Positions 8,803-18,519 of a stretch of 64,000 bases of DNA are shown in pieces (position 1 is the stretch's first letter; each line of letters opens with the position of its first letter). The DNA is from Thermaerobacillus caldiproteolyticus (GTDB lineage Bacteria > Bacillota > Bacilli > Bacillales > Anoxybacillaceae): positions 62,001-126,000 of the forward strand of contig NZ_JACDUT010000005.1 in the NCBI RefSeq assembly GCF_013761245.1, in the 5' to 3' direction. The translations under genes and the position numbers were made by a program. The notes below the pieces were generated by a model. It searched no databases and was not told the origin of the DNA. It was given only the letters and a program-made list of their open reading frames with translations.

Positions 8803-9990
8803 ATGAACTTAGCGAAACGTGTCTCATCACTCACACCTTCGACAACGTTGGCGATTACAGCAAAAGCAAAAGAACTAAAAGCAGCGGGCTACGACGTAAT
8901 CGGTTTAGGAGCGGGGGAACCTGATTTTAATACGCCGCAACATATTATCGATGCTGCTGTGAAAGCGATGAATGAAGGGCATACGAAATATACGCCATCA
9001 GGCGGATTGCCGTCATTAAAAGCGGAAATCATCAAAAAATTTCAAGAGGATCAACAACTTACCTATGAACCATCGGAAATCATTGTTTGTATCGGTGCAA
9101 AACATGCGTTATATACATTATTCCAAGTTATTTTAGATGAAGGCGATGAAGTCATTATTCCGACGCCATATTGGGTTAGTTATCCAGAACAAGTCAAACT
9201 CGCTGGCGGTGTACCTGTCTATGTCGAAGGGCGGGAAGAGAACGAATTTAAAATTACTCCAGAGCAGTTAAAAGCCGCGATTACGGAACGGACAAAGGCG
9301 CTGATCGTTAACTCGCCAAGCAACCCGACCGGTATGATTTATACGGAAGAAGAGCTAAAGGCACTTGGAGACATTTGCTTACAACATGATATTCTGATTA
9401 TTTCCGACGAAATATATGAAAAATTGATTTACGGAAATCATCGACATGTATCAATCGCTCAGCTTTCCTCAGAATTAAAAGCACAGACAATTATTATTAA
9501 CGGTGTGTCCAAGTCACATTCGATGACAGGATGGCGCATCGGTTATGCGGCAGGGAATAAAGAGATCATTCGGGCGATGACAGACTTAGCAAGTCATAGT
9601 ACGTCAAACCCGACATCGATCGCGCAATATGCGGCGATTGCTGCTTACAGCGGACCGCAAGAACCAGTTGAAGAGATGCGCCAAGCATTTGAGGGACGTC
9701 TCAATATCATTTATGAAAAATTAATTCGAATTCCAGGATTTACATGTGTAAAACCGCAAGGAGCGTTTTATTTGTTCCCAAATGCCCGTGAAGCGGCAAA
9801 CATGGCTGGCTACCATACAGTCGATGAATTTGTCGAAGCGCTGTTAGAAGAAGCAAAAGTAGCACTTGTACCGGGTTCCGGCTTCGGTGCTCCGGATAAC
9901 GTCCGCTTATCTTATGCAACTTCGCTTGAGTTGCTGGAAGAAGCGGTAGAGAGAATGAAGCAATTTATGGAACAGAAAATAAATCGCTAA
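8803..9990 (+). CDS. aspB: Aspartate aminotransferase AspB (class I, PLP-dependent)
   Basis: Interconverts aspartate/2-oxoglutarate and oxaloacetate/glutamate in the cytoplasm. The 395-aa protein has the fold-type I motifs GLGAGEPDFNTPQ near the N-terminus, NSPSNPTGMIYTEEEL, the SDEIYEKLIYG aspartate/tyrosine pair that contacts PLP, and the Schiff-base lysine in SKSHSMTGWRIGY; the conserved arginine lies in NVRLSYATS near the C-terminus. It has an RBS GGGGGAAAGG. In Bacillus it is followed directly by asnS, the consumer of asparagine made from aspartate; here an 0.8-kb leader separates them. Confidence 0.95.
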   Translation: MNLAKRVSSLTPSTTLAITAKAKELKAAGYDVIGLGAGEPDFNTPQHIIDAAVKAMNEGHTKYTPSGGLPSLKAEIIKKFQEDQQLTYEPSEIIVCIGAKHALYTLFQVILDEGDEVIIPTPYWVSYPEQVKLAGGVPVYVEGREENEFKITPEQLKAAITERTKALIVNSPSNPTGMIYTEEELKALGDICLQHDILIISDEIYEKLIYGNHRHVSIAQLSSELKAQTIIINGVSKSHSMTGWRIGYAAGNKEIIRAMTDLASHSTSNPTSIAQYAAIAAYSGPQEPVEEMRQAFEGRLNIIYEKLIRIPGFTCVKPQGAFYLFPNAREAANMAGYHTVDEFVEALLEEAKVALVPGSGFGAPDNVRLSYATSLELLEEAVERMKQFMEQKINR

Positions 9991-10818
9991 GGATAAAGGG
10001 AGGAAGCATCTAACGTAAAAGCTGAAGGTAAAGAATAGCAAAAAGCCCAGAAAGCGGGTACGGTTGCTTTTGAGTTGAGAACATGAATGTCAAAGGATTA
10101 GATGTCATTGGATGAATTTGCACGATAAGCTAATTTTTATTGCTGAAAGCGGTATTGAGAAAATGAAGTGGATAGAAGAAATTTTACCTAGGTAGTCTGA
10201 TAGGTCGCTGGATCGCGTGTGTTCATGCTCCTACTAAGCGGTAGATGATTGAACCGATAGAAAACTCAGAAAAAAGGTCGGGATTAGTTGAAACTCCCTA
10301 ATACCGAGCGAAGAATGCGATGTAAGAGGACGGGGGCTAATCCCTGTCCTCTTGTTTATTTGAACATCTTTGCTTTTTAGAGAGAGAAAAACCGTCTCAA
10401 CAGATTCCTCTGAAAGGTTGTTTCATTTCTTCGAACCCTATTTTATGCTTCGGAAGAGGTTTTTGCCGATTCGTCATGAAAGGTTAGTTGTACTCATCGG
10501 ATTGGCTTGAATTTTTTTATTAGAAGAATAAATGGTTTATATTTCCAATGTTTCTTGTACATTCTCGAACATTATTGAGCAGTGGTACTGTCTGTTGGAA
10601 ATGATACGTTTGTTTCGTCATTTTTCATTATATGCTTTCCTTTTGTTTTCTAATTCCTGATTTGATCTTTTCAAGAAATTCATAGTTGTCAATTTTTTAT
10701 TTCTTTGCTAAGCAGGGAGTACCGCCGCTTTTCGTTCTTGCTTCATTTTTTGTCGAAAGGTATAATATGAATTATGTACATAGCATAGTTTTGCGATGAT
10801 TTTTGGAGGGACTTGTAC
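9991..10818 (+). promoter_or_regulatory. Long aspB-asnS intergenic/leader region
   Basis: No gene is supported across about 830 bp. It holds (i) AACCGATAG near 10251, shared with the panB leader, (ii) a near-perfect 10-bp stem, TCGGGATTAG with CTAATACCGA (about 10279-10307), (iii) the strong hairpin 10324-10352 ending a candidate structured RNA, (iv) a 20-mer at 10412-10431 shared with 40909-40928, and (v) a likely promoter with GGTATAATATG (about 10759) just before asnS. The canonical T-box sequence is absent, so a T-box is not supported. The stretch between 10440 and 10740 is AT-rich without recognised content. Confidence 0.5.
10324..10358 (+). terminator. Strong hairpin in asnS upstream region
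   Basis: AAGAGGAC plus GGGGG pairs with TCCC plus GTCCTCTT across a short loop, followed by TTTATTTG. It looks like an intrinsic terminator that would end aspB read-through or a leader RNA. Confidence 0.7.
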
Positions 10819-12111
10819 GTGAAGACAACAATTGCAGAAGTAAGCAAATATGTAGGACAAGAAGTAACAATCGGTGCTTGGCTTGCGAATAAGCGTTCAA
10901 GCGGAAAAATCGCGTTTTTGCAACTCCGTGATGGTACGGGCTTTATTCAGGGAGTTGTCGAAAAATCGCAAGTGACCGAAGAAGTTTTTAAAATTGCAAA
11001 ATCGGTTACACAAGAAACATCTTTGTATGTGACGGGAACAGTTCGCGTAGACGAACGTTCTCCATTCGGTTATGAATTATCAGTAACAAACTTGGAAATT
11101 ATTCATGAAGCGGTTGATTATCCAATTACACCAAAAGAGCACGGCGTTGAATTTTTAATGGATAATCGTCATCTATGGCTTCGCTCGAAGCGGCAACATG
11201 CTATTATGAAAATTCGCAATGAAGTAATTCGTGCTACATATGAATTTTTTAACAACAACGGGTTTGTAAAAGTTGACCCGCCAATTTTAACAGGTAGTGC
11301 GCCGGAAGGGACAACAGAATTATTCCACACAAAATACTTCGATGAAGATGCGTACCTTTCCCAAAGCGGCCAGCTTTATATGGAAGCAGCGGCAATGGCG
11401 CTTGGTAAAGTATTTTCGTTCGGTCCAACGTTCCGTGCGGAAAAATCAAAAACGCGCCGTCACTTAATCGAGTTTTGGATGATCGAGCCGGAAATGGCGT
11501 TTTATGAGTTTGAAGACAACTTGAAAGTACAGGAAGAGTATGTATCACATATTGTTCAATCTGTTTTGCAAAATTGCCAGCTTGAATTGAAAACGCTTGG
11601 ACGTGATACATCTAAGCTCGAGCTTGTAAAACCGCCATTCCCGCGCATCACATACGATGAAGCGATCAAGCTCCTTCATGAAAAAGGTTTCGACGACATT
11701 CAGTGGGGAGATGATTTCGGTGCTCCGCATGAAACGGCCATTGCTGAAAGTTTCGACAAACCGGTATTCATTACTCACTATCCGACGACATTAAAGCCGT
11801 TTTATATGCAGCCGGATCCAAATCGCCCTGAAGTTGTCTTATGTGCGGACTTAATTGCTCCGGAAGGCTATGGAGAAATTATTGGCGGTTCTGAACGCAT
11901 TCATGACTACGATTTGTTAAAACAGCGATTAGAAGAACATAACCTGCCGCTCGAAGCATATAAATGGTATTTGGAATTACGTCAATACGGTTCAGTTCCA
12001 CATTCTGGATTCGGTCTGGGATTAGAGCGGACAATTGCTTGGATTTGCGGAGTGGAACACGTCCGTGAAACGATCCCGTTCCCTCGTTTGTTAAATCGCC
12101 TTTACCCATAA
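10819..12111 (+). CDS. asnS: Asparagine--tRNA ligase
   Basis: Class IIb synthetase charging tRNA-Asn. The N-terminal OB-fold anticodon-binding domain (about 1-100; [20 protein letters not shown]) is followed by the class II core with motif 2 ([19 protein letters not shown]) and motif 3 ([15 protein letters not shown]). I use the GTG at 10819, which yields the [10 protein letters not shown] start of the family with GGAGGG 8 bases upstream, instead of the TTG at 10813. This gives 430 aa. It is followed by a clear terminator and then dnaD. No tRNA-Asn gene is seen in the window's tRNA array. Confidence 0.96.
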   Translation: MKTTIAEVSKYVGQEVTIGAWLANKRSSGKIAFLQLRDGTGFIQGVVEKSQVTEEVFKIAKSVTQETSLYVTGTVRVDERSPFGYELSVTNLEIIHEAVDYPITPKEHGVEFLMDNRHLWLRSKRQHAIMKIRNEVIRATYEFFNNNGFVKVDPPILTGSAPEGTTELFHTKYFDEDAYLSQSGQLYMEAAAMALGKVFSFGPTFRAEKSKTRRHLIEFWMIEPEMAFYEFEDNLKVQEEYVSHIVQSVLQNCQLELKTLGRDTSKLELVKPPFPRITYDEAIKLLHEKGFDDIQWGDDFGAPHETAIAESFDKPVFITHYPTTLKPFYMQPDPNRPEVVLCADLIAPEGYGEIIGGSERIHDYDLLKQRLEEHNLPLEAYKWYLELRQYGSVPHSGFGLGLERTIAWICGVEHVRETIPFPRLLNRLYP

Positions 12112-12115
12112 GAAA

Positions 12116-12139
12116 ATCCCCCATGTAGGGGGTTTTTTT
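12116..12139 (+). terminator. asnS terminator
   Basis: CCCCC (12118-12122), a five-base loop, GGGGG (12128-12132) and a run of seven T. Confidence 0.85.
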
Positions 12140-12176
12140 ATCGGTTTATGTTATACTATATTTGAGGTGTATTCCT

Positions 12177-12884
12177 ATGGATAAAGGAAAAATAGCGGAA
12201 TGGCTTGCGCAAGGAAGTGTTGCAATTCCCAAGTTACTGTTACAGCATTATAAACAGCTCGGTTTGTCTGAAGTGGAATTTATGGCGCTATTACATATGC
12301 ATTCATTTATGCAAGAGGGGATATGGTTTCCAACCCCTGCCGAATTGGCAGAACGAATGACCTTAACACCGGCACAATGTATGGAAACATTACGAAAGTT
12401 ATTGCAAAAAGGATTTATCTCAATCGAAGAGCAAGTAGATGAGCAAGCGGTCCGCAGTGAAACGTATTCGCTCAAGCCACTATGGGAAAAACTTGTTCAT
12501 TATTTGCTTGCGCAGTCGCTTACAGAGGAGAAAAAAGAGCGGCAAGAAGAAGAACAAAGTTTATATACCATATTTGAACAAGAGTTTGGCCGACCGCTTT
12601 CTCCGTTTGAATGTGAAACATTAGCGATGTGGATGGACGAAGATGGGCACGATCCTGTCATTATTAAGGCGGCGCTGCGAGAAGCGGTGTTATCAGGAAA
12701 GTTAAATTTCCGTTATATTGACCGTATTTTATTTGAATGGAAAAAGAACGGCATTCGCACGATTGAGCAAGCGCAAAATTACGGAAAAAAATTTCGCAAA
12801 CATCAACAAACGACGAAAACAACGCAACCGCCACAGAGCGAGTATAAACAAACGATTCCATTTTACAATTGGCTAGAATCGTAA
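12177..12884 (+). CDS. dnaD: DNA replication initiation protein DnaD
   Basis: 235-aa primosome component that acts at oriC and at PriA-dependent restart, helping to load the DnaI/DnaC helicase system. It has an N-terminal winged-helix DDBH1 domain (LHMHSFMQEGIWFPTPAELAE) and a C-terminal DDBH2 helical domain (FEQEFGRPLSPFECETLAMW, and the YIDRILFEWKKNGI motif). ATG 12177 has GAGGTG 7 bases upstream; upstream in-frame codons are inside the RBS. It lies between asnS and nth as in B. subtilis. A promoter-like TATACT precedes it. Confidence 0.95.
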   Translation: MDKGKIAEWLAQGSVAIPKLLLQHYKQLGLSEVEFMALLHMHSFMQEGIWFPTPAELAERMTLTPAQCMETLRKLLQKGFISIEEQVDEQAVRSETYSLKPLWEKLVHYLLAQSLTEEKKERQEEEQSLYTIFEQEFGRPLSPFECETLAMWMDEDGHDPVIIKAALREAVLSGKLNFRYIDRILFEWKKNGIRTIEQAQNYGKKFRKHQQTTKTTQPPQSEYKQTIPFYNWLES

Positions 12885-12936
12885 GCGAGAGGCGATGTCT
12901 CTCGTTTTTCTATGCGAAAAGGAAGGAGGAAGAGGT

Positions 12937-13608
12937 TTGCTTACCAAGCAACAAATTCGTTATTGTTTGGATAAAATGGGAGAGATGTTTCCTGATGCCC
13001 ATTGCGAATTAGTGCATAAGAACCCGTTCGAATTGTTAATTGCTGTTGTATTATCAGCGCAATGTACGGATGCGTTGGTCAATAAAGTAACGAAACATTT
13101 ATTTGAGAAATACAAAACACCTGAGGATTATTTGGCTGTTCCGCTTGAGGAATTGCAACAAGATATTCGCTCAATCGGCCTATATCGAAACAAGGCAAAA
13201 AATATTCAAAAATTATGTGCGATCTTGTTAGAAAACTATAACGGGGAAGTTCCAAACGATCGCGATGAACTGATGAAGTTACCGGGGGTCGGACGAAAGA
13301 CAGCGAACGTTGTAGTATCCGTGGCTTTTGGAGTTCCGGCGATTGCCGTTGATACGCATGTCGAACGGGTCAGTAAGCGGCTTGGCTTTTGTCGCTGGAA
13401 AGACTCCGTGCTTGAAGTTGAGGAGACGTTAATGCGCAAAATTCCAAAAGAAGAATGGTCGATCACGCATCATCGTATGATTTTTTTCGGCCGTTACCAT
13501 TGTAAAGCGCAAGCTCCCCAATGTGACCGCTGTCCGCTGTTTGACTTATGTCGAGAAGGAAAAAAACGAATGCGGCAGCGAGGTGAGAGTCGTGCGCGTG
13601 CCAAATGA
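12937..13608 (+). CDS. nth: Endonuclease III (DNA glycosylase/AP lyase) Nth
   Basis: Base-excision repair enzyme removing oxidised pyrimidines. The 223-aa protein has the helix-hairpin-helix LPGVGRKTANVV, the catalytic aspartate in AVDTHVERVSKRLG with the preceding lysine, and a C-terminal [4Fe-4S] cluster C-x6-C-x2-C-x5-C (CKAQAPQCDRCPLFDLC). The TTG at 12937 is preferred: AAGGAGG lies 7 bases upstream and the product then starts MLTKQQIRYCLDKMG, matching the family. Upstream ATG 12895 would add an unrelated tail. ypoC starts inside its 3' end. Confidence 0.95.
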   Translation: MLTKQQIRYCLDKMGEMFPDAHCELVHKNPFELLIAVVLSAQCTDALVNKVTKHLFEKYKTPEDYLAVPLEELQQDIRSIGLYRNKAKNIQKLCAILLENYNGEVPNDRDELMKLPGVGRKTANVVVSVAFGVPAIAVDTHVERVSKRLGFCRWKDSVLEVEETLMRKIPKEEWSITHHRMIFFGRYHCKAQAPQCDRCPLFDLCREGKKRMRQRGESRARAK

Positions 13609-14107
13609 GTTTGTTCATCCGTTATTTTTTGAAGGAAACGAAATAATCGAAGAAGAACCGGACGTTCCGTTTCCGATGATGATGAAGCAGACTTATTTTT
13701 ACTACGATCTTATCGCGACAAACGACAGCGTATGGAAACCATGGGAACATAGTGAACAGTCGATTCCTGCTGTATTGGAGTTGTGGAAAGAAGAAGAAAC
13801 CGTTTTACAACAATGTTTTGCCAAGCGCGATCGCAAAGCAGCACGCGAACCGATGCGCCGGGCTTTATCGTATTTGATGGTTTGCCTTTTTTGGCTAAAT
13901 GGGACGAGAACGAAAAATGTGAATCATTGGGAACAAGAAGTGAGTAAATTACCGCTTAAGCCGATCAACTGTGTTGAGCGCCTACAGTTCGTTTTCGAAC
14001 GTTATGATGTATACCATTCCTTTGTTCAACTTAGTGAACTGTTTGCCGAAGTAATGAAATTATTTTACAAACAAATAGCGATGATGAAAAAAGGGATGTC
14101 TCATTAA
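13598..14107 (+). CDS. ypoC: YpoC-like protein
   Basis: About 169 aa, located between nth and ponA as in Bacillus. GTG 13598 (MPNEFVHPLFFEGNEI) is chosen because GAGGTGAG lies about 10 bases upstream; GTG 13592 and 13583 are alternatives. It overlaps nth by 11 bp, so it is probably coupled. It is helical and charged with no signal peptide. The function is not known. Confidence 0.85.
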   Translation: MPNEFVHPLFFEGNEIIEEEPDVPFPMMMKQTYFYYDLIATNDSVWKPWEHSEQSIPAVLELWKEEETVLQQCFAKRDRKAAREPMRRALSYLMVCLFWLNGTRTKNVNHWEQEVSKLPLKPINCVERLQFVFERYDVYHSFVQLSELFAEVMKLFYKQIAMMKKGMSH

Positions 14108-14120
14108 TGAGACATCCCTT
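14091..14120. terminator. Bidirectional terminator between convergent ypoC and ponA
   Basis: A perfect 30-bp palindrome (AAGGGATGTCTCATT and its complement) spans the ypoC stop codon, with T-runs on both sides. It serves the convergent ypoC and ponA transcripts. Confidence 0.9.
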
Positions 14121-14125
14121 TTTAT

Positions 14126-16846
14126 CTAACGATTGGGATTGGCTGCCGGTACATCGTCGGGCCGCTGTAGCGGATTAGTTTGGTTTGTGTTTGTTCCAGT
14201 ATTATTGTTGTTTGTTGAGTTATTGCCGGTACCGCCACCATTGCCGCCATTTTGCGGTGGAGGAGTTGTTGGATTGGTTGCCGGCGGTGTTGGTGTCGTG
14301 TTATTGCCGGAATCTCCATTATTGTTATTTTCTCCGCTGTTCCCATTATTTGTACCGTTATTTCCACTGTTATTGTTATTTTCGTTTCCATTTGGCTGTT
14401 GGCCGTTATTTCCATTTTCGTCGGAAGGTGATGTTTGTCCTTGGTTATCGCCATTTTGTTCGTTTTGTTCCCCGCCTGGTACTTGGACGGTTGTTGATGC
14501 TGGTTCACTTCGGTTTTCTTCCTCTTTATTGATGACATATACTTCAAATGTATACACAGCACCTGGAGTCGGATTATTGACCGTCAATGATGACTCATTC
14601 GTTGTCACAACATTCGACTCGCCTTTGTCATTTTTTATGTGTACTTCAAAGGATCCATTTTCTAATTGACCACCATATTTCCATGAAACAGTAATAGTGT
14701 TTGTCACTGGATCGTATACCCCTTGTAAATTTGTCACTGGGGATAACGGTTCCGGACGGTCTTCAGCCACTTCCGTCGGTTGAGTTCCTCTCACAAAGCA
14801 TTCATACACAATTTCGCTTTCTGGCGTGTATTTACCAGCAAGTTTCGGTGGGTTGGACCCTTTTTTAATCGGCAGTTTAACGACACTCTTTGGCATTTTA
14901 AAGTCGCCGCTACCGTCATCAACATGGGCGATCACTTTTTTGAATAGAAGGCGTGGAATTTTTTGCTCATATGTTGACAAGTACGCTTCACTGCTTCGTT
15001 TGCTGAATCCGGTCCATACCGCCGCCGTGTAATTTGGTGTATAGCCGACAAACCAGCTATCTGGTACGGCTCCGTCTGGCAGACCGTATTTGCGAATCGT
15101 GTCATCATCGTAGTTTGTCGTTCCTGTCTTTCCAGCGATATGCAAGCCTGGAACATTGGCAAGGGTACCCGTACCATATTGAACAACCGATTTTAGCATA
15201 TCGGTAATCATGTACGCCGTATAATCTTTCATTGCTACTTTTGGTTTTGGTGTTAAATCCATTTCCGTATCATCCGGAAAGACGATTTTTGTTACCGCAT
15301 GTGGCTTAATATACACCCCGTTATTGCCAAAGGCGCTGTATGCACCGGCCATTTGCAATGGAGATACACCTTTTCCAAGGCCACCGATCGCATACGATTC
15401 ATAAATTTCATCAAATCCCATGCCGAGCTTATTGGCAAATTGCTTCGCCCGCTCTTTTCCGACCGCTTGAAGCGCTTTTAAGGCTGGAATGTTACGCGAT
15501 TTGGCTAACGCCATTCTCATTGTCATCGGACCTTCGTAAGTTCCATTCCAGTTTTTAATCGGCGTTCCGTCGGAATACGCATACGGTTCGTCAACAAGCT
15601 GATGAGCAGTCGACCATTTTAAATACTCAACGGCTGGACCATAGTCAAGAATCGGCTTAATCGTGGAACCTGGCTGCCCTACTCGCTGGATGGCATAGTT
15701 AAAGCCGAATGCTACATTATTTTTGTTTCGTCCGCCACCAAGCGCGCGAATTTCGCCTGTTTTTGTATCAATAAGCGCAATTGCTGATTGCAAGTTTTCT
15801 TTATTTGTAAACAAATCGTTTGAATTTAATAAATCGTCAACGTAATTTTGTGCATCTGGATCTAGGGTTGTGTAAATTTTTAGCCCATCTTCATACACGT
15901 TGACATTTGCTTGGTCGGTTACTTCCTTAATTACTTCCTCGATAAATGAATCGTACGGAACAGAGCTAGAGTTAGAATTCTTATGTTTTTTCTTGTCCAC
16001 TAGCATCGATTGAATCGGCACTTTTTTTGCTTTTTCTGCTTCTTCTTTTGTAATAAAGCCGTGTTTTGCCATTAACGATAGGACCACATCGCGTCGTTTT
16101 TTCGCTGCTTCTGGGTATTCATATGGGTTATAGTTATTTGGACTTTGCGGCATTCCAGCAAGTAGCGCTGCTTCTGGAAGCGTTAAGTCTTTTAAATCTG
16201 TTTTTCCAAAGTAAAATTCTGCCGCTTTGGCAACACCGTATACGTTATTAGAGTAATAAACTTTATTTAAATACATTTCTAAGATTTCATGTTTTGAATA
16301 CTTTTGTTCAAGGCGAAGAGCTAGCCATAATTCTTGTGCTTTGCGCTTTAGTGTTTTTTCGGATGATAGGAAGGTTAGCTTTACTACTTGTTGAGTGATC
16401 GTACTTCCTCCCTCAGCTCCGAATCCATCTTTCAAGTTAGCGACAACCGCGCCGCCTAGACGAATCAAATCGAACCCATGGTGCTGATAAAAGCGGACAT
16501 CTTCTGTCGCTAATACAGCATCTTCCAGTACTTTCGGGATATCTTTATAAGAAACATACGTTCGTTTTTGACCTTGTGCACCTAACTCTGCAATCTTATG
16601 ACCGTTCATATCATAAATGGTTGATGATAACGGGTCTTTAATTTTTGCTTCGTCAAGCGGTGGAGCGTCTTTCACAAAGTAAGCAAATGTGGCAATCCCG
16701 CTCACCATTCCAATCATCATAAACAATAACAACGTAATCATCAATTTCTTAAAAAACGATGTCGTTTTTCGTTTCTTTGCCTTTTTTTGTTGCACTTGTT
16801 TTGTTGCTTTTTTCCGTTCTACACGAGAACGATAGTCACCAGACAT
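14126..16846 (-). CDS. ponA: Class A penicillin-binding protein 1 (bifunctional transglycosylase/transpeptidase)
   Basis: Membrane-anchored peptidoglycan synthase. A basic cytoplasmic tail precedes one membrane segment (about 35-57). Then come the GT51 transglycosylase (ATEDVRFYQHHG, GGSTITQQVVK, EILEMYLNKVYY) and the transpeptidase, with the active serine in GSTIKPILDYG, the SRN triad in AKSRNIPAL and AGKTGTTN. After the catalytic part there is a fibronectin type III domain (about 725-820) and a 90-residue tail rich in N, G, P, T and Q ending in a basic stretch. ATG 16846 is used (AGGTAGGA 7 bases upstream) rather than the TTG two codons earlier. It forms a unit with recU upstream. Confidence 0.96.
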   Translation of the reverse strand: MSGDYRSRVERKKATKQVQQKKAKKRKTTSFFKKLMITLLLFMMIGMVSGIATFAYFVKDAPPLDEAKIKDPLSSTIYDMNGHKIAELGAQGQKRTYVSYKDIPKVLEDAVLATEDVRFYQHHGFDLIRLGGAVVANLKDGFGAEGGSTITQQVVKLTFLSSEKTLKRKAQELWLALRLEQKYSKHEILEMYLNKVYYSNNVYGVAKAAEFYFGKTDLKDLTLPEAALLAGMPQSPNNYNPYEYPEAAKKRRDVVLSLMAKHGFITKEEAEKAKKVPIQSMLVDKKKHKNSNSSSVPYDSFIEEVIKEVTDQANVNVYEDGLKIYTTLDPDAQNYVDDLLNSNDLFTNKENLQSAIALIDTKTGEIRALGGGRNKNNVAFGFNYAIQRVGQPGSTIKPILDYGPAVEYLKWSTAHQLVDEPYAYSDGTPIKNWNGTYEGPMTMRMALAKSRNIPALKALQAVGKERAKQFANKLGMGFDEIYESYAIGGLGKGVSPLQMAGAYSAFGNNGVYIKPHAVTKIVFPDDTEMDLTPKPKVAMKDYTAYMITDMLKSVVQYGTGTLANVPGLHIAGKTGTTNYDDDTIRKYGLPDGAVPDSWFVGYTPNYTAAVWTGFSKRSSEAYLSTYEQKIPRLLFKKVIAHVDDGSGDFKMPKSVVKLPIKKGSNPPKLAGKYTPESEIVYECFVRGTQPTEVAEDRPEPLSPVTNLQGVYDPVTNTITVSWKYGGQLENGSFEVHIKNDKGESNVVTTNESSLTVNNPTPGAVYTFEVYVINKEEENRSEPASTTVQVPGGEQNEQNGDNQGQTSPSDENGNNGQQPNGNENNNNSGNNGTNNGNSGENNNNGDSGNNTTPTPPATNPTTPPPQNGGNGGGTGNNSTNNNNTGTNTNQTNPLQRPDDVPAANPNR

Positions 16847-16932
16847 AAGCAAATCCTACCTTTCTAATAGTTGTAAGAAAGTGTATCTGTTTCTCTTGTT
16901 TCTTGCTTTTTTGTAGAGACAAGAAACATTTT

Positions 16933-17532
16933 TTAGAAGTAGATTTTTTCTACTACTTTAATATAATCAATTCGTGGTTGATAGCCAAGTGAAATGTAAT
17001 GACCATATTGTTCGATCTCTTGTTTTGTCATTGATTTTCTTCCCCCATTTTTTTGTCGTTCCCAAAAAGTTAGTAAATGATTGGCATCAAGAAGATATAT
17101 CTCATTAAGGGTAGTAAATCGTAAAATAACAAAACAAATTGCACCGTGGTCGAGAACTTGTTTCATATGGTAAATTTGGTGCTCGTGAAAATTTTGCAAA
17201 GGAAATGATGTTTTATTCCTTGTTTCTTTTGCTTCAAAATCGATATATTTGCCGCGATATACGCCGTTATAGTCGGTCGTTGACGCTTGTTTAAAATACG
17301 CTTCTTTAATGACGGCTGCGCTTCGTTTCGGATAGTCAACGCGAACAATTTGAATCGGGGTTGGTTTTTTATGAATAATGGCGATGCCATGTTCCCGATA
17401 GTACTCATTTGTTGCGTTTAAATCTTCTTCTAGCGTCATTCCACGATTCCCGTAGTTCGGTTGAAAATGGTGGACTAACTCGCTTTCCTGTTTGGTTTTA
17501 TACGTTTTGCCGCCCGGATATTTAAACGTCAT
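16933..17532 (-). CDS. recU: Holliday junction resolvase RecU
   Basis: Resolves recombination intermediates; it is the Gram-positive counterpart of RuvC. About 199 aa with the type II restriction-like nuclease core: the N-terminal flexible part [18 protein letters not shown], then [21 protein letters not shown] (Asp, Glu-x-Lys active site) and the downstream [13 protein letters not shown] 17532 has AAAGGAG 9 bases upstream; the ATG at 17541 touches that RBS. The order recU-ponA is conserved in Bacillus. The upstream region carries a divergent promoter zone towards the small gene at 17806. Confidence 0.95.
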   Translation of the reverse strand: MTFKYPGGKTYKTKQESELVHHFQPNYGNRGMTLEEDLNATNEYYREHGIAIIHKKPTPIQIVRVDYPKRSAAVIKEAYFKQASTTDYNGVYRGKYIDFEAKETRNKTSFPLQNFHEHQIYHMKQVLDHGAICFVILRFTTLNEIYLLDANHLLTFWERQKNGGRKSMTKQEIEQYGHYISLGYQPRIDYIKVVEKIYF

Positions 17533-17805
17533 TGGCCTCATCTCCTTTGAATGCCTTTTATTATACCACAGGAAATGGAGAAGCGGGTGTATAATGAATG
17601 TTTTGACGATTCCCCTTTTACATATTTACGTCGGCCAACTCGTTTCTTGACCGTTCCTGGGACAAATGAACCATGTCGAAATCACACGAAGAAGTGAGGA
17701 GAACCACTTTCTTTGCCGAAATCGTTCTAGTTTTGTCATGTGTGAAGGGAGCAGGAAATCATTAGCGAATCTTTTATAAGCAAAAGGTGGATGGGAGGAG
17801 ATCCA

Positions 17806-18075
17806 ATGGAAAAACGGTGGGTTAAAAAAGAAGATGTGGAAAAACAATTGTATGAAATTGTTCAACTTATGCAACAAGTCGATGAAAAAATTGGAAACGT
17901 CATTGAAGGAATGATTCATGAGCAATATGAGCAAAGTCAAACTAAAATAGAGAAGTTGGAGCTGCACCTTGAAAACATAGAAAACCGAGTAAGCGATGAG
18001 AGCGAAAAAGCGGAGGAATTTCAACAACAGTTACCGCTTCCTACAAGTGTTTCCTCGAAGCTGAATTTTGTGTAA
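17806..18075 (+). CDS. Small coiled-coil protein at the yppD position
   Basis: 89 aa, highly charged, predicted to be largely helical or coiled coil (KIEKLELHLENIENRV), with no signal or membrane segment. GGGAGGAG precedes ATG 17806 by 5 bases, so the upstream in-frame ATG at 17791 is unlikely. It sits divergent from recU and before yppE, the place of yppD in B. subtilis, but I cannot confirm homology. The function is unknown. Confidence 0.7.
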   Translation: MEKRWVKKEDVEKQLYEIVQLMQQVDEKIGNVIEGMIHEQYEQSQTKIEKLELHLENIENRVSDESEKAEEFQQQLPLPTSVSSKLNFV

Positions 18076-18156
18076 TCCGTAGCGGCTTTCTCGCACATGA
18101 TTGATTCGTTTTGTATACTAAAGAAGACGAAACAATGTTGAGAGGAAGTCGTGTTT

Positions 18157-18519
18157 ATGCACAAGCAGTTAGAGGAATTAACAAAGCAATTACAAAACTA
18201 TAATGACGAGATTTTACAGATTGCTGAACAAACCCGTCATCATCATGAATTCCCTGATTTTTTGGGAACAGTCAAGCCGTTTGTTGACGAGGTAAAACAA
18301 GTCGTTGACGAATGGAAACGTACAGCGCTTGCTTGGATTCAGTCAGCACGGCCAAAATATGTTTATCCTCAGCAAATCGAAACAACGGGAGAAAATATTG
18401 AGAAAATTGCTATTGAAGCGTTTTACCCAAACGCGAAAATCAGTCGAATTAAGCAATTTCATCAATCGATCGAATATACGCTTTTGCTTGTATGTGAACG
18501 CTTAAAGGAAAACGAATAG
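18157..18519 (+). CDS. yppE: YppE family protein (DUF1798)
   Basis: 120-aa all-helical soluble protein of the conserved YppE/DUF1798 family (HKQLEELTKQLQNYNDEIL; HHHEFPDFLGTVKPFVDEV; a conserved C-terminal FHQSIEYTLLLVCERL). AGAGGAAG lies 8 bases before ATG 18157. Its neighbours recU and yppF/yppG are as in B. subtilis, but a ThrRS gene separates it from yppF here. The function is unknown. Confidence 0.85.
   Translation: MHKQLEELTKQLQNYNDEILQIAEQTRHHHEFPDFLGTVKPFVDEVKQVVDEWKRTALAWIQSARPKYVYPQQIETTGENIEKIAIEAFYPNAKISRIKQFHQSIEYTLLLVCERLKENE

Noticed and set aside
9991-10360. T-box riboswitch in front of asnS
   Set aside because: The region has stems and a terminator, but no AGGGTGGNACCGCG sequence or clear specifier stem was found.
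14122-14669. Long open frames (115-178 codons) opposite or across the 3' end of ponA
   Set aside because: They are shadows of the Asn/Gly/Thr-rich tail of PBP1; no ribosome site and no natural protein composition.
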